Source: Metabacillus litoralis
Lineage (GTDB): Bacteria > Bacillota > Bacilli > Bacillales > Bacillaceae
Assembly: GCF_003667825.1 (NCBI RefSeq)
Contig: NZ_CP033043.1
Location: forward strand, 2,901,001 to 2,965,000
Direction: 5' to 3'
Length of the DNA stretch: 64,000 bases
Positions within the stretch are counted from its first letter, which is position 1; each line of letters opens with the position of its first letter. The notes beneath the pieces were generated by a model. The model saw only the letters and a list, made by a program, of their open reading frames with translations. It ran no database searches and was not told the origin of the DNA. Both the position numbers and the translations under genes were made by a program. Positions 52,228-63,341 of the stretch are shown piece after piece.

Positions 52228-54633
52228 TTACATTTTCACTCCAAGCGGCTCAATATTCCAAATTCCTTCAGCATACTGCGAAATGGTTCTGTCACTTGAA
52301 AAGAAGCCTGAATGTGAAACGTTTATTAATGCTTGCTCCAGCCATTTTTCTCGGTTTTGATAAGCTATTCCGACCTTTTCTTGTATATCAATATAAGAGG
52401 CAAAATCACGCAAAACAAAATATTGGTCATTTTGGACGAGTAAGGAATCAGCAATTGACTCAAATTCTCCTTCATCCTCTGAGAAAAACCCATTCGTTAA
52501 TTGATTGATAACTTGTCGAATTCTTAAATCATGATGATAATATTCCATTGATCGATAACGGCCGTTTTCTTCGTACTTGAGCACCTCTTGTGCAGTTAGA
52601 CCAAAGGTAAAAATATTATCTTTACCAATCTCCTCCATTATCTCAATGTTTGCACCATCTAATGTCCCGACTGTTAAAGCACCATTCATCATAAATTTCA
52701 TATTTCCTGTACCAGATGCCTCTTTGCTTGCAGTCGAAATCTGTTCACTAACATCTGCAGCTGGGAAGATATCCTCTGCCAGTGAAACACGATAATTTTC
52801 CATAAATACAACCTTTATAACCTGCGAAACTCTTGGGTCATTGTTTACTTTATCAGCTAAGGAATGAATAAGCTTTATAACCTTCTTTGCATAATAATAC
52901 GTTGGAGATGCTTTTGCTCCAAAAATAAATGTACGAGGCTGTATAACATAATTAGGATCTTCTTTTATTCGATTGTATAAATACATAATATGAAGAACAT
53001 TTAATAATTGTCTTTTATATGCATGTAATCTTTTAACTTGAACATCAAAAATAGAATCAATGTCTACAAGAATCCCATTTTTTTCTGCTATTTTCTTAGC
53101 TAGTATTTCCTTACGTTTTCTTTTCACCTGTGCAAACTGTTCTTTTACTGTTGGATGATAAACATGTCTCTTTAAATCTATTAATTTTTCAGGCTGTTTT
53201 ACCCAATCCTCACCAATCGTTTCTTTAATTAAGTTTGTTAATTCAGGATTTGCTTTAAGCAGCCATCTTCTATGTGTAATCCCGTTTGTTTTGTTATTGA
53301 ATTTTTCGGGATAAACCTCATAGAAAGATTTCATTTCCCTATTTTTTAAAATATCGGAGTGGATTTTGGCTACCCCGTTAATACTATTACTCCCAACTAT
53401 CGCGAGGTGAGCCATTTTTACAAGGCCGTGAGCAATAATGGCCATATGCTCAATACGTTGCCATTCTCCCGGATATCGATCCCAGAGCTCTGCACAAAAT
53501 CTCTCATTAATTTCTTCTATGATCATATAAATTCTAGGAAGTAATGGCTTAAACAAATAAATTGGCCATTTCTCTAGTGCTTCCGCTAAGATCGTATGAT
53601 TTGTATAGGACACTGTATTTGTTGTTACATGCCATGCTTCATTCCAAGTTAATCCTTCAATATCAACTAATATTCTCATTAATTCAGGGATAGCCAAAGC
53701 AGGATGTGTATCATTTATATGAATTGCCACGTAATGATGGAGTTCTCTAATGTTAGAATTCTCTTTTTTAAACGACTGAATGATACTTTGTAAACTTGAA
53801 GACACAAGGAAGTACTGCTGTTTTAACCTCAAAATTTTGCCCTCATCATGTGTATCATCAGGATAAAGGAAATCTGTAATTGCCTCAGTATCTCTCTTAT
53901 AAGATAAAACATCTTGATTTGGACCAAATGAGGCAGGCTCTGCATTCCAAAGCCTCAACGTATTAACGGTATCGACCTGGTAGCCAACAACAGGCATATC
54001 ATAAGGAACGGCTAACACCTTTTGTTCTCCTACATGCTTAAAAATGAGAGAATTTCCTTCATAACTTGATTCTATTCTGCCCCAGAATGAGACCTCAACA
54101 GCTTGATCAGGCTTCCGTACTTCCCACACATTTCCATGTCGTAACCATTGCTCCGGGAGCTCAACTTGATATCCATCCACTATTTTTTGGTCGAATAGTC
54201 CGTGTTTATACCTAAGTCCATATCCATGACCAGGAAGATTTAATGTAGCCAATGAATCTAAAAAGCATGCTGCTAATCTTCCTAATCCACCGTTTCCTAG
54301 AGCTGGGTCTGACTCACACTCTTCTATTTCATTTAAGTGAATATTAAGCTCTGCCAGACCCTCCTCAACAACCTCTTTAATTCCTAGGTTTAATAAGTTT
54401 TGACAAAGTAAGCGACCTAAGAGGAATTCAATTGATAAATAATATACTTGCTTTTTATTCTCAGCTCGGTAAAGCTCGTTCGTATCAATCCATTTAGAGC
54501 TAATATATTCTCTTACCATATTCCCTAATGTAAAGTACTGATCACGTCTAGTTGATTCCTCAAAGCCTTTGCCACACATACTTTCAAGCCTTTTTAAAAA
54601 GCTTTTTTTAAATGAATCTTTATTAGAGAACAT
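52228..54633 (-). CDS. glgP: Glycogen phosphorylase GlgP
   Basis: An 801-residue GT35 enzyme releasing glucose-1-phosphate from glycogen. The pyridoxal-phosphate lysine sits in [20 protein letters not shown] (near residue 650), preceded by [18 protein letters not shown]-terminal marks: [20 protein letters not shown] and [14 protein letters not shown] 54633 has GGGAG eight bases upstream; the GTG at 54642 overlaps that site. Overlaps glgA by 11 bases; last gene of glgBCDAP. Confidence 0.95.
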   Translation of the reverse strand: MFSNKDSFKKSFLKRLESMCGKGFEESTRRDQYFTLGNMVREYISSKWIDTNELYRAENKKQVYYLSIEFLLGRLLCQNLLNLGIKEVVEEGLAELNIHLNEIEECESDPALGNGGLGRLAACFLDSLATLNLPGHGYGLRYKHGLFDQKIVDGYQVELPEQWLRHGNVWEVRKPDQAVEVSFWGRIESSYEGNSLIFKHVGEQKVLAVPYDMPVVGYQVDTVNTLRLWNAEPASFGPNQDVLSYKRDTEAITDFLYPDDTHDEGKILRLKQQYFLVSSSLQSIIQSFKKENSNIRELHHYVAIHINDTHPALAIPELMRILVDIEGLTWNEAWHVTTNTVSYTNHTILAEALEKWPIYLFKPLLPRIYMIIEEINERFCAELWDRYPGEWQRIEHMAIIAHGLVKMAHLAIVGSNSINGVAKIHSDILKNREMKSFYEVYPEKFNNKTNGITHRRWLLKANPELTNLIKETIGEDWVKQPEKLIDLKRHVYHPTVKEQFAQVKRKRKEILAKKIAEKNGILVDIDSIFDVQVKRLHAYKRQLLNVLHIMYLYNRIKEDPNYVIQPRTFIFGAKASPTYYYAKKVIKLIHSLADKVNNDPRVSQVIKVVFMENYRVSLAEDIFPAADVSEQISTASKEASGTGNMKFMMNGALTVGTLDGANIEIMEEIGKDNIFTFGLTAQEVLKYEENGRYRSMEYYHHDLRIRQVINQLTNGFFSEDEGEFESIADSLLVQNDQYFVLRDFASYIDIQEKVGIAYQNREKWLEQALINVSHSGFFSSDRTISQYAEGIWNIEPLGVKM

Positions 54634-56068
54634 GCTCTTCACTCCCAGTGATCAATTCAGTGTAAAGCTGCTTATATTTTAATGCTGATTGGCTCCAACT
54701 ATAATCTTGTGTCATGGCAGTATTGACGATCTTTTGCCAAACCTCATCTTGGTGATAATACTCAATAGCGCGATTTATTGAATACAACATATCATGGGCA
54801 TTAAAATGACTAAACGTAAATCCATTACCTTCTTTTAACTCTTCCTGAAAAGGAAACACTGTGTCATTTAATCCGCCCGTTTCCCGGACAATTGGAATAG
54901 TCCCATATCTTAGAGCAATTAACTGCCCCAAACCACATGGTTCAAATTTTGATGGCATTAAAAATAAATCGGAGCCGGCATAAATTTGATGTGCAAGTTT
55001 CTCATCAAATCCTATGTATGCTTTAAACTTTGTCGGATAAACCCATTCCATATGCTTAAAATAATCTTCAAATTCTTTTTCTCCTGTACCAAGAATGATC
55101 ACCTGAACATCCTTAGCTAATACCTCATCCAAAACACGTTTAACTAAATCTAAACCTTTTTGCTTCGTTAACCTAGTTACCATTGAAATAATTGGTGTAT
55201 CTTTACTCTCAGTTAACCCAAAAGCAGCTTGTAGGGCAGCTTTATTCTCCGCTTTTTTTATGAGTGTTTCCGGTGTAAACTGTGAATGAATATTTTCATC
55301 TGTTTCAGGATTATAAACTGTATCATCAATGCCATTTAAAATTCCTAAAAGAGAAGTATTTCGGGATCTTAATAGACCATCCAGCCTTTCTCCATAGTAG
55401 GCTGTCTGGATTTCCTCTTTATAAGTTGGACTAACAGTTGTTATAAAATCTGATGAGATAATTGCTGCCTTCATAAAGCTAATATCTCCATAAAATTCTA
55501 GGTTTTTAAAGTCTTCATCCCCTAGATTTAAAAGATCGTGGAGAATACTGTATGGAAATACACCTTGAAATTGGAGATTATGGATCGTAAACACCGTTTT
55601 TATTTCCTCGTAAAAAGGTTTCTCTCTATATTCTTTTTGTAATAAATAACTAATCATTCCTGTATGCCAATCATGTGAATGTATGATGTCAGGCTGAAAA
55701 TCAATAGCTTCTAATGTTTCTAGTACTGCTCTACAAAAGAATGAGAAGCGCTCACCATCATCATAATGTCCATACAAAGAATCACGATAAAAATAATATT
55801 CATGATCCAAGAAATAATACGTAATTCCATCAACCTCTAATTTTTCAATTCCACAATACTGCTGTCTCCATCCAACCGGAACAATGATTTCATGTATTTT
55901 CGTCATCTTTTCACGATAAGACTCTGATATTAAAGAATATTTGGGAAGAATGACTCTAATGTCAGCTCCTAGTTTTTTTAATTCCTTTGGTAATGCACCT
56001 GCAACATCAGCTAATCCTCCTGATTTTACAAAAGGTACACATTCTGAAACAGCAAATAATACTTTCAC
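54623..56068 (-). CDS. glgA: Glycogen synthase GlgA
   Basis: A 481-residue GT5 enzyme extending alpha-1,4-glucan from ADP-glucose. The ADP-glucose motif appears as [16 protein letters not shown] at residues 15-30 (KTGGL in many relatives), [10 protein letters not shown] is near 132, and the catalytic C-domain loop [20 protein letters not shown] near 375. Overlaps glgD by 4 bases. Confidence 0.95.
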   Translation of the reverse strand: MKVLFAVSECVPFVKSGGLADVAGALPKELKKLGADIRVILPKYSLISESYREKMTKIHEIIVPVGWRQQYCGIEKLEVDGITYYFLDHEYYFYRDSLYGHYDDGERFSFFCRAVLETLEAIDFQPDIIHSHDWHTGMISYLLQKEYREKPFYEEIKTVFTIHNLQFQGVFPYSILHDLLNLGDEDFKNLEFYGDISFMKAAIISSDFITTVSPTYKEEIQTAYYGERLDGLLRSRNTSLLGILNGIDDTVYNPETDENIHSQFTPETLIKKAENKAALQAAFGLTESKDTPIISMVTRLTKQKGLDLVKRVLDEVLAKDVQVIILGTGEKEFEDYFKHMEWVYPTKFKAYIGFDEKLAHQIYAGSDLFLMPSKFEPCGLGQLIALRYGTIPIVRETGGLNDTVFPFQEELKEGNGFTFSHFNAHDMLYSINRAIEYYHQDEVWQKIVNTAMTQDYSWSQSALKYKQLYTELITGSEEHVL

Positions 56069-57093
56069 GAGTTCATCATCGCTCCTTGAATGGTTCTTTT
56101 TCTTAGTATCGTTGGCTCTAAATGTGATCCACTTAATTTAGAATAGTCCAATACTTTTACATCTTTATCTGTAATCATATTCTCTAGTACACAGTTCTCT
56201 CCAATATTTGTCTTTTGCATAACGACACTATTTTTAATGACTGTATCTTTTCCGATATGAACGCCTCTAAAAATAATACTATTTTCCACATAACCTTCTA
56301 TTTTACATCCATTAGCAATTAAGGAATTCTTCACAACTGCATTTTTTCCATATTTGGTTGGTGGCTCATCTTTGGCTTTGGTTAAAATCGGTCGGTTTTT
56401 CATGAAAATTTCTTTCCATATAGCTGGGTTAAGCATTTCCATACTATGTTTATAATAGTTGGCTAATGAATCTATGACTGCGGCATAGCCACTAAATTCA
56501 TAATCACAAATAGTGAAATTATGTTGATTTTCTATAATAACGTCAGCAAGTGTTTTGCAGCCGGTTTTTTCTTTATCCTGAATAAGATCAAGAAGAAGCT
56601 TTGTTGCCATAACATACATTTGTAAAGACTGACCATCTTTTCGAACCTCTGTTATATCACAGCCATTTTCAATATGACGACTTAATACCTTCTGAAAATC
56701 AATATTACAAACTGTATGACTATTGGTAATAACAGCATACTCCTGTTTACTTCTTAAAAAGAAATCAATGTGATCAGAAAATTGTCGGAAAGATCCAAAT
56801 TCATCATATTCATTGTGTAAATGAGGAGATGGGAAGAAAAATAACCCATCTTTTTTACGATTTAGATCCCATTGTTTTCCAGATCCAATGTGATCCATTA
56901 GGGAGCGATAAGAATACTTAGGAAAAATAGCAACACTTTCAATCTCAGAATTTGTCATACTAGATAGAACAAAATCTATTAAACGATATCGACTACCAAA
57001 AGGAACTGCTGCTAATGAACGATGGATCGTTAAATCTTCAATTTCCGGTTTATATGCTGTAGCATCAATAACACCTAACATTTTATTACTCAT
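56065..57093 (-). CDS. glgD: Glucose-1-phosphate adenylyltransferase regulatory subunit GlgD
   Basis: A 342-residue GlgC paralogue lacking the GGxGxRL nucleotide loop (its N-terminus reads [12 protein letters not shown]), so it is not expected to be catalytic by itself. The C-terminal left-handed beta-helix repeats ([35 protein letters not shown]) are intact. It forms a mixed complex with GlgC in Bacillus. Confidence 0.92.
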   Translation of the reverse strand: MSNKMLGVIDATAYKPEIEDLTIHRSLAAVPFGSRYRLIDFVLSSMTNSEIESVAIFPKYSYRSLMDHIGSGKQWDLNRKKDGLFFFPSPHLHNEYDEFGSFRQFSDHIDFFLRSKQEYAVITNSHTVCNIDFQKVLSRHIENGCDITEVRKDGQSLQMYVMATKLLLDLIQDKEKTGCKTLADVIIENQHNFTICDYEFSGYAAVIDSLANYYKHSMEMLNPAIWKEIFMKNRPILTKAKDEPPTKYGKNAVVKNSLIANGCKIEGYVENSIIFRGVHIGKDTVIKNSVVMQKTNIGENCVLENMITDKDVKVLDYSKLSGSHLEPTILRKRTIQGAMMNS

Positions 57094-57245
57094 TTCTTCC
57101 TTCTCCCCTTTTTGGAAAAGGTAAGGTCTTATGTTTCACATGCTGGAAATAATTAAAAAAGAATAAATGCAATGATAAAGAAAAAACATGCTAACATCTT
57201 AACCTTCCTACTTCCAATGTATTGTAGTCAGTTGATCTTTTTAAA

Positions 57246-58412
57246 TTAGTTAACTTTGTTCTCTGTCAAGGATATGATTTCATCTATGATTTCCTCTGTA
57301 ACAAGTAAAATTTCATCTGAATTCGTATCAGGACATATCACAGTACCATCTGGAATTTCTAATCCACATGGAACGATTGCATTTTCAATGTAGACATTTT
57401 CCCCGATTATAGTGTCAGGCATTAAGACCGTATTTTTTATTTTTGTATTTTTACCAACCGTAACTCCTTGGAATAAAACAGAATGATGAACATTTCCCAT
57501 AATGACACAACCGTCGTTAACAAGAGAATCAGTTACTACCGCATTTTCAGCAATAAATTGAGGTGGATGATTAGAATTAACCGTGTAGATCTTCCAGTCT
57601 CGATCAAATAAATTTAGCTCCGACTCATCATTTAATAAATCCATATTCGCTTCCCAAAGACTCTTAACCGTTCCTACATCCTTCCAATATCCTTTAAAAG
57701 GATAAGCAACAACATTGCGTTTCTCTTCTAGTAATAAAGGAATAATATCTTTACCAAAATCATGACTTGAATATTGATTACGTTCATCCATCTCCAAGTA
57801 TTCTTTTAAAAGTGACCATTTAAAAATATAAATTCCCATTGAGGCTAAATTATTTTTAGGATTAGCAGGTTTTTCATCGAATTCAACTACCTGCATTTTG
57901 TCATTGGTATTCATAATTCCAAATCGACTAGCCTCATCCCACGGCACTTCTATAACAGAAATTGAGGCATCAGCATTTTTATCAATATGATAGTCAAGCA
58001 TTTTAGAATAATCCATTTTGTAGATATGATCTCCCGACAAAATTAGTACATATTCAGGATCATATTGTTTAATATAATTTATGTTTTGATAGATTGCGCT
58101 TGCTGTCCCTTTATACCACTTCATTTCAGAGGATTCAGAGTAAGGAGGAAGAACGGTTACCCCACCATTTTTACGATCTAAATCCCAAACACTTCCAATT
58201 CCTATATATGAATTTAGAACTAGTGGTTGATATTGTGTTAATACCCCTACAGTATCAATGCTTGAGTTGGTACAATTACTTAAAGTAAAATCTATGATCC
58301 TATATTTTCCACCAAACGGAACTGCCGGCTTTGCCAAATTTTTAGTAAGAGAGCTTAACCTGCTACCTTTACCCCCTGCTAGTAACATTGCTACGCATTG
58401 TTTTTTTCCCAT
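57246..58412 (-). CDS. glgC: Glucose-1-phosphate adenylyltransferase GlgC
   Basis: A 388-residue enzyme making ADP-glucose, the committed step of glycogen synthesis. The catalytic loop is [20 protein letters not shown] at residues 8-27, with [15 protein letters not shown] after it; GDHIYKMDY near 127 and the C-terminal beta-helix follow. ATG 58412 has AGGGGAG upstream; it lies 44 bases inside the glgB 3' end. Confidence 0.95.
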   Translation of the reverse strand: MGKKQCVAMLLAGGKGSRLSSLTKNLAKPAVPFGGKYRIIDFTLSNCTNSSIDTVGVLTQYQPLVLNSYIGIGSVWDLDRKNGGVTVLPPYSESSEMKWYKGTASAIYQNINYIKQYDPEYVLILSGDHIYKMDYSKMLDYHIDKNADASISVIEVPWDEASRFGIMNTNDKMQVVEFDEKPANPKNNLASMGIYIFKWSLLKEYLEMDERNQYSSHDFGKDIIPLLLEEKRNVVAYPFKGYWKDVGTVKSLWEANMDLLNDESELNLFDRDWKIYTVNSNHPPQFIAENAVVTDSLVNDGCVIMGNVHHSVLFQGVTVGKNTKIKNTVLMPDTIIGENVYIENAIVPCGLEIPDGTVICPDTNSDEILLVTEEIIDEIISLTENKVN

Positions 58413-60288
58413 TCTTATTCTCCCCTCTTTTTTTAACTGCACGTAGAATAACTGCTCCATACGGTGGAATTGTCATAGATAGATGATATGGCCTCCCATG
58501 AAACTCGCCTTCTATTGCCTTAAGATTCTTTTTGTTCAATTGATTTGAACCACCAAACTCTTCTGCATCACTATTTACAATCTCTACATATTCTGTGTCA
58601 ATAGGAACCCCAATTTTGTAATCATAATAAACAATTGGTTTAAAGTTACAAACAACAACAAGCATTTCATTTTCTTTTTGTCCTTTTCGAATAAAAGAAA
58701 AAATACTTTGATCGCGGTTATCTGCATCTATCCACTCAAAACCTTCAAATGAATGGTCTACTTCAAACAATGACTTTTGCTTATTATAATTTGAGAGCAA
58801 ATGCTTAAAATAGCTCCGCATTTTGTTATGCATCTCATAGTCTTCCAATATCCAATCAAGTTGCGCTAAATCCTTCCATTCATCATACTGACCAAATTCA
58901 CCTCCCATAAAAAGGAGTTTCTTTCCAGGATGTGTAAACATATATGCATAAAGAAGCCTTAATTGGGCAAATTTTTGCCAATAATCACCCGGCATCTTAT
59001 TTAATAATGATTTTTTTCCATGAACAACTTCGTCATGAGAAAAAGGTAAAATGAAGTTTTCTGAAAAAGCATATAAAAAGGAGAATGTAACTTTATGGTG
59101 GAGTTCATTTCTATTCTCTGGAGAGGCCTCCATATAAGAAAGAATATCGTTCATCCAACCCATATTCCATTTGTAGTTGAAGCCAAGACCACCTGACGAG
59201 GTTGGAGAGGTAACCATCGGCCAATCAGTTGAATCCTCAGCAATCATAAGTATATTCGGATCATTTGCAAATACTGCTTCATTAAGTTTTTTAATAAAGG
59301 AAACAGCATAAGGGTTTTCAACAAGTTCATTTGAATTTGGCCAATAGAGCATATTGGCGACTGCATCAACTCTAAACCCATCAATATGAAAATAATCCAT
59401 CCAAAACAACGCGTTGGACACTAAGAAACTTTGTACTTCTGTTTTGCCTAAATCAAAATTTGCAGTACCCCAGATATAATTTTCACGGTCTTTTTCATTT
59501 GTGTACTCATACGTTGGAAGCCCGTCAAACATATATAATCCATGAGCATCTTTACAAAAATGACCTGGAACCCAATCAATGATGACACCAATATTTTCTT
59601 CATGACAAGCATTGATAAATGCCATAAAATCCTTTGGCGATCCAAAACGACTTGTAGCAGAATAATACCCTGTTCCTTGATATCCCCAAGAGCGATCATA
59701 TGGATGTTCAATTATAGGTAAAAGCTCAATATGAGTGAATCCGTGTTCTATTACGTAAGGAATAAGCATCTCCGCCAGTTCAATGTAGCTATATAGCTCA
59801 CCGTCCTCTTTTATTTTCCAAGAACCTAAGTGAACTTCATAAATAGCTAATGGACGATCATACACTTCTCTTAGCTTTCTCCTTCTTTGCCACTTTTGAT
59901 CTGACCATTCAAACCCGGATAGATCATAAACAATCGATGCAGTATGAGGCCTTACTTCAGAATGAAAAGCATATGGGTCTGACTTAAGAAGCTTTTGACC
60001 AGTTGAAGTGTGTATTTCATATTTATAGATCTCACCCTCAGTAACTGTAGGAATAAATAAGCTCCATATCCCCTCCTCATTTAATTTCTTCATTTGATGT
60101 TCCTGACCGTTCCATTTGTTAAAATTCCCTACTACATTTACCTGTCTCGCATGTGGTGCCCAAACACAAAAGTTTGTACCCAGGACACCATTTTGTTCCT
60201 GTACATGAGCTCCTAAGAACCGGTAGCTTTCAAAAGACTGTCCTTCATGAAATAAATGAATATCAAAGTCTGATGGACACATGAGCAT
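58369..60288 (-). CDS. glgB: 1,4-alpha-glucan branching enzyme GlgB
   Basis: A 639-residue GH13 enzyme with an N-terminal CBM48 domain ([20 protein letters not shown]). Catalytic residues: Asp in [16 protein letters not shown] near 310, Glu in [12 protein letters not shown] near 352, Asp in [16 protein letters not shown] near 420. The C-terminus ([20 protein letters not shown]) overlaps glgC by 44 bases and is probably a non-conserved tail. The start is ATG 60288 or GTG 60291 or 60300; AGGAAGG at 60301-60307 fits the first two better. Confidence 0.93.
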   Translation of the reverse strand: MLMCPSDFDIHLFHEGQSFESYRFLGAHVQEQNGVLGTNFCVWAPHARQVNVVGNFNKWNGQEHQMKKLNEEGIWSLFIPTVTEGEIYKYEIHTSTGQKLLKSDPYAFHSEVRPHTASIVYDLSGFEWSDQKWQRRRKLREVYDRPLAIYEVHLGSWKIKEDGELYSYIELAEMLIPYVIEHGFTHIELLPIIEHPYDRSWGYQGTGYYSATSRFGSPKDFMAFINACHEENIGVIIDWVPGHFCKDAHGLYMFDGLPTYEYTNEKDRENYIWGTANFDLGKTEVQSFLVSNALFWMDYFHIDGFRVDAVANMLYWPNSNELVENPYAVSFIKKLNEAVFANDPNILMIAEDSTDWPMVTSPTSSGGLGFNYKWNMGWMNDILSYMEASPENRNELHHKVTFSFLYAFSENFILPFSHDEVVHGKKSLLNKMPGDYWQKFAQLRLLYAYMFTHPGKKLLFMGGEFGQYDEWKDLAQLDWILEDYEMHNKMRSYFKHLLSNYNKQKSLFEVDHSFEGFEWIDADNRDQSIFSFIRKGQKENEMLVVVCNFKPIVYYDYKIGVPIDTEYVEIVNSDAEEFGGSNQLNKKNLKAIEGEFHGRPYHLSMTIPPYGAVILRAVKKRGENKNGKKTMRSNVTSRG

Positions 60289-60309
60289 CACAGAATTCAC
60301 CCTTCCTCT

Positions 60310-60903
60310 TATTATCTATGCTAAACATTCAAGACTTACAAATAATTCCCTTTAATGAAAACGTTCTTTTTTCCGACATAAACCAACAAGAGGATAACAA
60401 TGCTTTTGTATTATTATTCTTTTAAAATGTAGACAAATAAAGCAGTTTGTTATCATAACTGACAATAATATAAGAAAACACTAGTGATTTAGGAAAAAAT
60501 TTATGAGTTGAAAATAATATATTTTTAATGAAGGAAACCGTTTTACCTACTTAATGGGAGACTAATTACTCATAGAGGATGTTATATAAACAAAATAATT
60601 TTTTCGACTTTTTGTAGAATTTTGTTGAAAGAAATTTTCGCAGAGTTTGAAGGTATTTTAAAAAGCAAAAGGCTAAACAAAAGAATCATGTGTATGTTTT
60701 TTATAGGAAATGTTAGTAGAGATGAAAGGAATAAACATTATATTTTATATAATATTTATTAGGAGAATAATTGTTTTTCAACTAAGCATGTTTTGTAAAT
60801 ATAAGCATATTCAATAATAGGGAAATAGCAAATCTTTATAATTATAAGGATTTACTTAAAAGAAATGCTGCTTTATATTTGACTTCTATATTTCTAAAAA
60901 ATA
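60310..60903. other. Long AT-rich intergenic region between the tRNA cluster and glgB
   Basis: About 600 bases, very AT-rich, with no ORF or RNA I can support. The glgB promoter must be here; I found no unambiguous sigma-A or SigE pair. Confidence 0.5.
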
Positions 60904-60934
60904 AAAAAGCACTGCAAAATTGCAGTGCTTTTAA
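60904..60934 (-). terminator. Terminator of the tRNA/rRNA operon
   Basis: On the minus strand AAAAGCACTGCAA pairs with TTGCAGTGCTTTT, then more Ts, directly after tRNA-Glu. Confidence 0.9.
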
Positions 60935-61006
60935 TGACCCATACGGGATTCGAACCCGTGTTACCGCCGTGAAAGGGCGGTGTCTTAACCGCTTGACCAA
61001 TGGGCC
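60935..61006 (-). tRNA. tRNA-Glu (UUC)
   Basis: Acceptor GGCCCAT / ATGGGTC; anticodon loop CTTTCAC gives UUC. CCA is not encoded. Last tRNA before the terminator. Confidence 0.95.
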
Positions 61007-61023
61007 TTAACAATATAATTTAC

Positions 61024-61114
61024 TGGCGGAGAAGGAGGGATTTGAACCCTCGCGCCGCTTACGCGACCTACACCCTTAGCAGGGGCGCCTCTTCAGCCAC
61101 TTGAGTACTTCCCC
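61024..61114 (-). tRNA. tRNA-Ser (GCU)
   Basis: 91 nt with a long variable arm; acceptor GGGGAAG / CTTCTCC, G73, CCA encoded. Anticodon loop CTGCTAA. Confidence 0.95.
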
Positions 61115-61118
61115 AATT

Positions 61119-61193
61119 TGGCTCCGCAGGTAGGACTCGAACCTACGACCGATCGGTTAACAGCCGATAGCTCTACCACTGAGCTACTGCGGA
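61119..61193 (-). tRNA. tRNA-Asn (GUU)
   Basis: Acceptor TCCGCAG / CTGCGGA; anticodon loop CTGTTAA; CCA encoded. Confidence 0.96.
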
Positions 61194-61207
61194 TCAATAA
61201 CATTTTA

Positions 61208-61284
<77 letters not shown>

Positions 61285-61290
61285 ATTTTT

Positions 61291-61364
61291 TGGAGCGGGT
61301 GAAGGGAATCGAACCCTCATCATCAGCTTGGAAGGCTGAGGTTTTACCACTAAACTACACCCGC
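61291..61364 (-). tRNA. tRNA-Gly (UCC)
   Basis: Acceptor GCGGGTG / CACCCGC; anticodon loop CTTCCAA; CCA encoded. Confidence 0.96.
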
Positions 61365-61369
61365 AATAA

Positions 61370-61446
61370 TGGGGCGACTGATGGGAATCGAACCCACGAA
61401 TGTCGGAACCACAATCCGATGCGTTAACCACTTCGCCACAATCGCC
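61370..61446 (-). tRNA. tRNA-His (GUG)
   Basis: Acceptor GGCGATT / AGTCGCC; anticodon loop TTGTGGT; CCA encoded. Confidence 0.95.
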
Positions 61447-61463
61447 ATATTTCATTTTATAAG

Positions 61464-61539
61464 TGGTGGCTCGGGACGGAATCGAACCGCCGACACATGG
61501 ATTTTCAGTCCATTGCTCTACCAACTGAGCTACCGAGCC
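61464..61539 (-). tRNA. tRNA-Phe (GAA)
   Basis: Acceptor GGCTCGG / CCGAGCC; anticodon loop CTGAAAA; CCA encoded. Confidence 0.96.
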
Positions 61540-61719
61540 AACATAATTTACGGCCTCCACTAAGCTTCGAATCTCTTCGTCAGCTCCCTCACTCACATCC
61601 TCACGTATAGTCATACGCTCCGGTGTTCGTTCACTCGCTTCCTCGACCTTCTCGCTTATTGAAACCCTTTTACTCTATACTTAGAGTCTGAGTTAACATT
61701 AGTATAAATTTTAAAATAA
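61540..61719. other. 180-nt spacer between tRNA-Phe and tRNA-Asp with a GC-richer inserted segment
   Basis: Other tRNA spacers here are mostly 5-20 bases. On the minus strand positions 61665-61551 are purine-rich and contain two similar blocks, GAGGAAGCGAGTGAACGA and GAGGATGTGAGTGAGGGA, around a small CGTAT/ATACG hairpin. No tRNA fold is present. Confidence 0.6.
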
Positions 61720-61796
61720 TGGCGGTCCGGACGGGACTCGAACCCGCGACCTCCTGCGTGACAGGCAGGCATTCTAACCAACTGAACTACCGGACC
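61720..61796 (-). tRNA. tRNA-Asp (GUC)
   Basis: Acceptor GGTCCGG / CCGGACC; anticodon loop CTGTCAC; CCA encoded. Confidence 0.96.
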
Positions 61797-61851
61797 AAAG
61801 TTTTTTCACGTAGTGAAAATAACTAACCTTAACATATATTTCTAATATGTT

Positions 61852-61928
<77 letters not shown>

Positions 61929-61951
61929 ACAATAAAATATAAAAATAAATA

Positions 61952-62044
61952 TGGAGGAGGAAAGGGGATTCGAACCCCTGCGGGCTTTGACACCCCTGTC
62001 GGTTTTCAAGACCGATCCCTTCAGCCGGACTTGGGTATTCCTCC
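61952..62044 (-). tRNA. tRNA-Ser (UGA)
   Basis: 93 nt with a long variable arm; acceptor GGAGGAA / TTCCTCC; anticodon loop CTTGAAA; CCA encoded. The discriminator reads U73, where serine tRNAs usually have G73. Confidence 0.93.
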
Positions 62045-62054
62045 TCAATTCAAA

Positions 62055-62131
62055 TGGTGGACCTTGTAGGACTCGAACCTACGACCGGACGGTTATGAGC
62101 CGTCTGCTCTAACCAGCTGAGCTAAAGGTCC
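62055..62131 (-). tRNA. tRNA-Ile2 (CAU, lysidine type)
   Basis: Acceptor GGACCTT / AAGGTCC; anticodon loop CTCATAA. It resembles Ile2 tRNAs read after TilS modification, and the B. subtilis trnB order Ala-Met-Ile-Ser supports this over elongator Met. Confidence 0.85.
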
Positions 62132-62161
62132 AATCAAATGCTTTGCAACTTAAACATAATA

Positions 62162-62238
62162 TGGTAGCGGCGGAGGGAATCGAACCCACGACCTCACGGG
62201 TATGAACCGTACGCTCTAGCCAGCTGAGCTACACCGCC
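62162..62238 (-). tRNA. Elongator tRNA-Met (CAU)
   Basis: Acceptor GGCGGTG / CGCCGCT region, anticodon loop TTCATAC; CCA encoded. Identified as Met by trnB order and sequence. Confidence 0.86.
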
Positions 62239-62260
62239 ATGTTTTTAAAAAATTTATTAT

Positions 62261-62336
62261 TGGTGGAGCCTAGCGGGATCGAACCGCTGACCTCCTGCGT
62301 GCAAAGCAGGCGCTCTCCCAGCTGAGCTAAGGCCCC
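62261..62336 (-). tRNA. tRNA-Ala (UGC)
   Basis: Acceptor GGGGCCT / AGGCTCC, with the G3-U70 pair; anticodon loop TTTGCAC; CCA encoded. Confidence 0.96.
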
Positions 62337-62358
62337 ATTTTAAATTTAGATCAATTAA

Positions 62359-62435
62359 TGGTCGGGAAGACAGGATTCGAACCTGCGACCCCTTGGTCCC
62401 AAACCAAGTGCTCTACCAAGCTGAGCTACTTCCCG
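62359..62435 (-). tRNA. tRNA-Pro (UGG)
   Basis: Acceptor CGGGAAG / CTTCCCG; anticodon loop TTTGGGA; CCA encoded. Confidence 0.96.
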
Positions 62436-62539
62436 TTCTAGAATTCAGAGGTGGGATTTGGGAGGTCAGAGACTTTAGCGTTGCTTTAAAGCGAAAACGT
62501 AATTCTCGCTTCTGACTTCTGATTTCTCACTTCTATACT
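62436..62539. other. 104-nt tRNA-Pro/tRNA-Arg spacer with imperfect long inverted repeat
   Basis: CAGAGGTGGGATTTGGGAGG (from about 62448) is roughly complementary to CTTCTGACTTCTGATTTCTC (from about 62509), about 20 of 27 positions. No tRNA or ORF. Confidence 0.45.
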
Positions 62540-62616
62540 TGGCGCGCCCGAGAGGAGTCGAACCCCTAACCTTTTGATCCGTAGTCAAACGCTCTATCCA
62601 ATTGAGCTACGGGCGC
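62540..62616 (-). tRNA. tRNA-Arg (ACG)
   Basis: Acceptor GCGCCCG / CGGGCGC; anticodon loop CTACGGA; CCA encoded. A34 is expected to be deaminated to inosine. Confidence 0.96.
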
Positions 62617-62680
62617 TAATAATCTAAATTAATCTATAAAAATTAAGGTAAGTTTTTTTCGCTAGCGCGCGAAAAAACTA

Positions 62681-62769
62681 TGGTGCCGAGGACCGGAATC
62701 GAACCGGTACGGTAGTCACCTACCGCAGGATTTTAAGTCCTGTGCGTCTGCCAGTTCCGCCACCCCGGC
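62681..62769 (-). tRNA. tRNA-Leu (UAA)
   Basis: 89 nt with a long variable arm; acceptor GCCGGGG / CCTCGGC; anticodon loop CTTAAAA; CCA encoded. Confidence 0.95.
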
Positions 62770-62777
62770 ACTATTAT

Positions 62778-62852
62778 TGGAGCGGAAGACGGGATTCGAA
62801 CCCGCGACCCCCACCTTGGCAAGGTGGTGTTCTACCACTGAACTACTTCCGC
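62778..62852 (-). tRNA. tRNA-Gly (GCC)
   Basis: Acceptor GCGGAAG / CTTCCGC; anticodon loop TTGCCAA; CCA encoded. Confidence 0.96.
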
Positions 62853-62867
62853 AACGTCATATTAAAT

Positions 62868-62953
62868 TGGTGCGGGTGAAGGGACTTGAACCCCCACGTC
62901 ACAAGGACACTAGATCCTAAGTCTAGCGCGTCTGCCAATTCCGCCACACCCGC
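62868..62953 (-). tRNA. tRNA-Leu (UAG)
   Basis: 86 nt with a long variable arm; acceptor GCGGGTG / CACCCGC; anticodon loop CTTAGGA; CCA encoded. Confidence 0.95.
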
Positions 62954-62965
62954 AAGGTGTGTAAA

Positions 62966-63041
62966 TGGTGAGCCATGAAGGACTCGAACCTTCGACCCTC
63001 TGATTAAAAGTCAGATGCTCTACCAACTGAGCTAATGGCTC
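62966..63041 (-). tRNA. tRNA-Lys (UUU)
   Basis: Acceptor GAGCCAT / ATGGCTC; anticodon loop CTTTTAA; CCA encoded. Its 5' half is duplicated upstream at 63164-63191. Confidence 0.96.
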
Positions 63042-63085
63042 ATTTCATAATGAGTAATAATATTAAATTTATCTCTTGTTATAGA

Positions 63086-63163
63086 CACCCAAATTTCAGT
63101 AAGCTTATTCAAGCTGCAGCTCAATTTGTGTGCTGATGTAAAGCTTCGACGCATATTCGTTCG
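63086..63163 (-). repeat. 78-nt element joined to a tRNA-Lys 5' half, copy A
   Basis: Begins CACCCAAATTTCAG on the plus strand and ends CATATTCGTTCG. It aligns end to end with 63342-63420 at roughly 85% identity. On the minus strand CACACAAAT can pair with ATTTGGGTG, with one mismatch, in both copies. Confidence 0.75.
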
Positions 63164-63203
63164 TGCTCTACCAACTGAGCTAATGGCTCATTTTATAATG
63201 AGT
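63164..63203 (-). pseudogene. Partial tRNA-Lys: duplicated leader and 5' half
   Basis: Forty bases match 63016-63055 with one mismatch (T for C). They hold the spacer, the acceptor 5' strand and the D arm, and stop at GGTAGAGCA where the anticodon arm should begin. No 3' half follows. Confidence 0.85.
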
Positions 63204-63223
63204 TGTATTATTGATAATATGAA

Positions 63224-63299
<76 letters not shown>

Positions 63300-63341
63300 A
63301 TTATTATAGATGTATAATTAAGTTTCATCTTACTTACCAGT

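Noticed and set aside
52191..52508. 105-residue plus-strand ORF
   Set aside because: Antisense shadow of the glgP 3' end.
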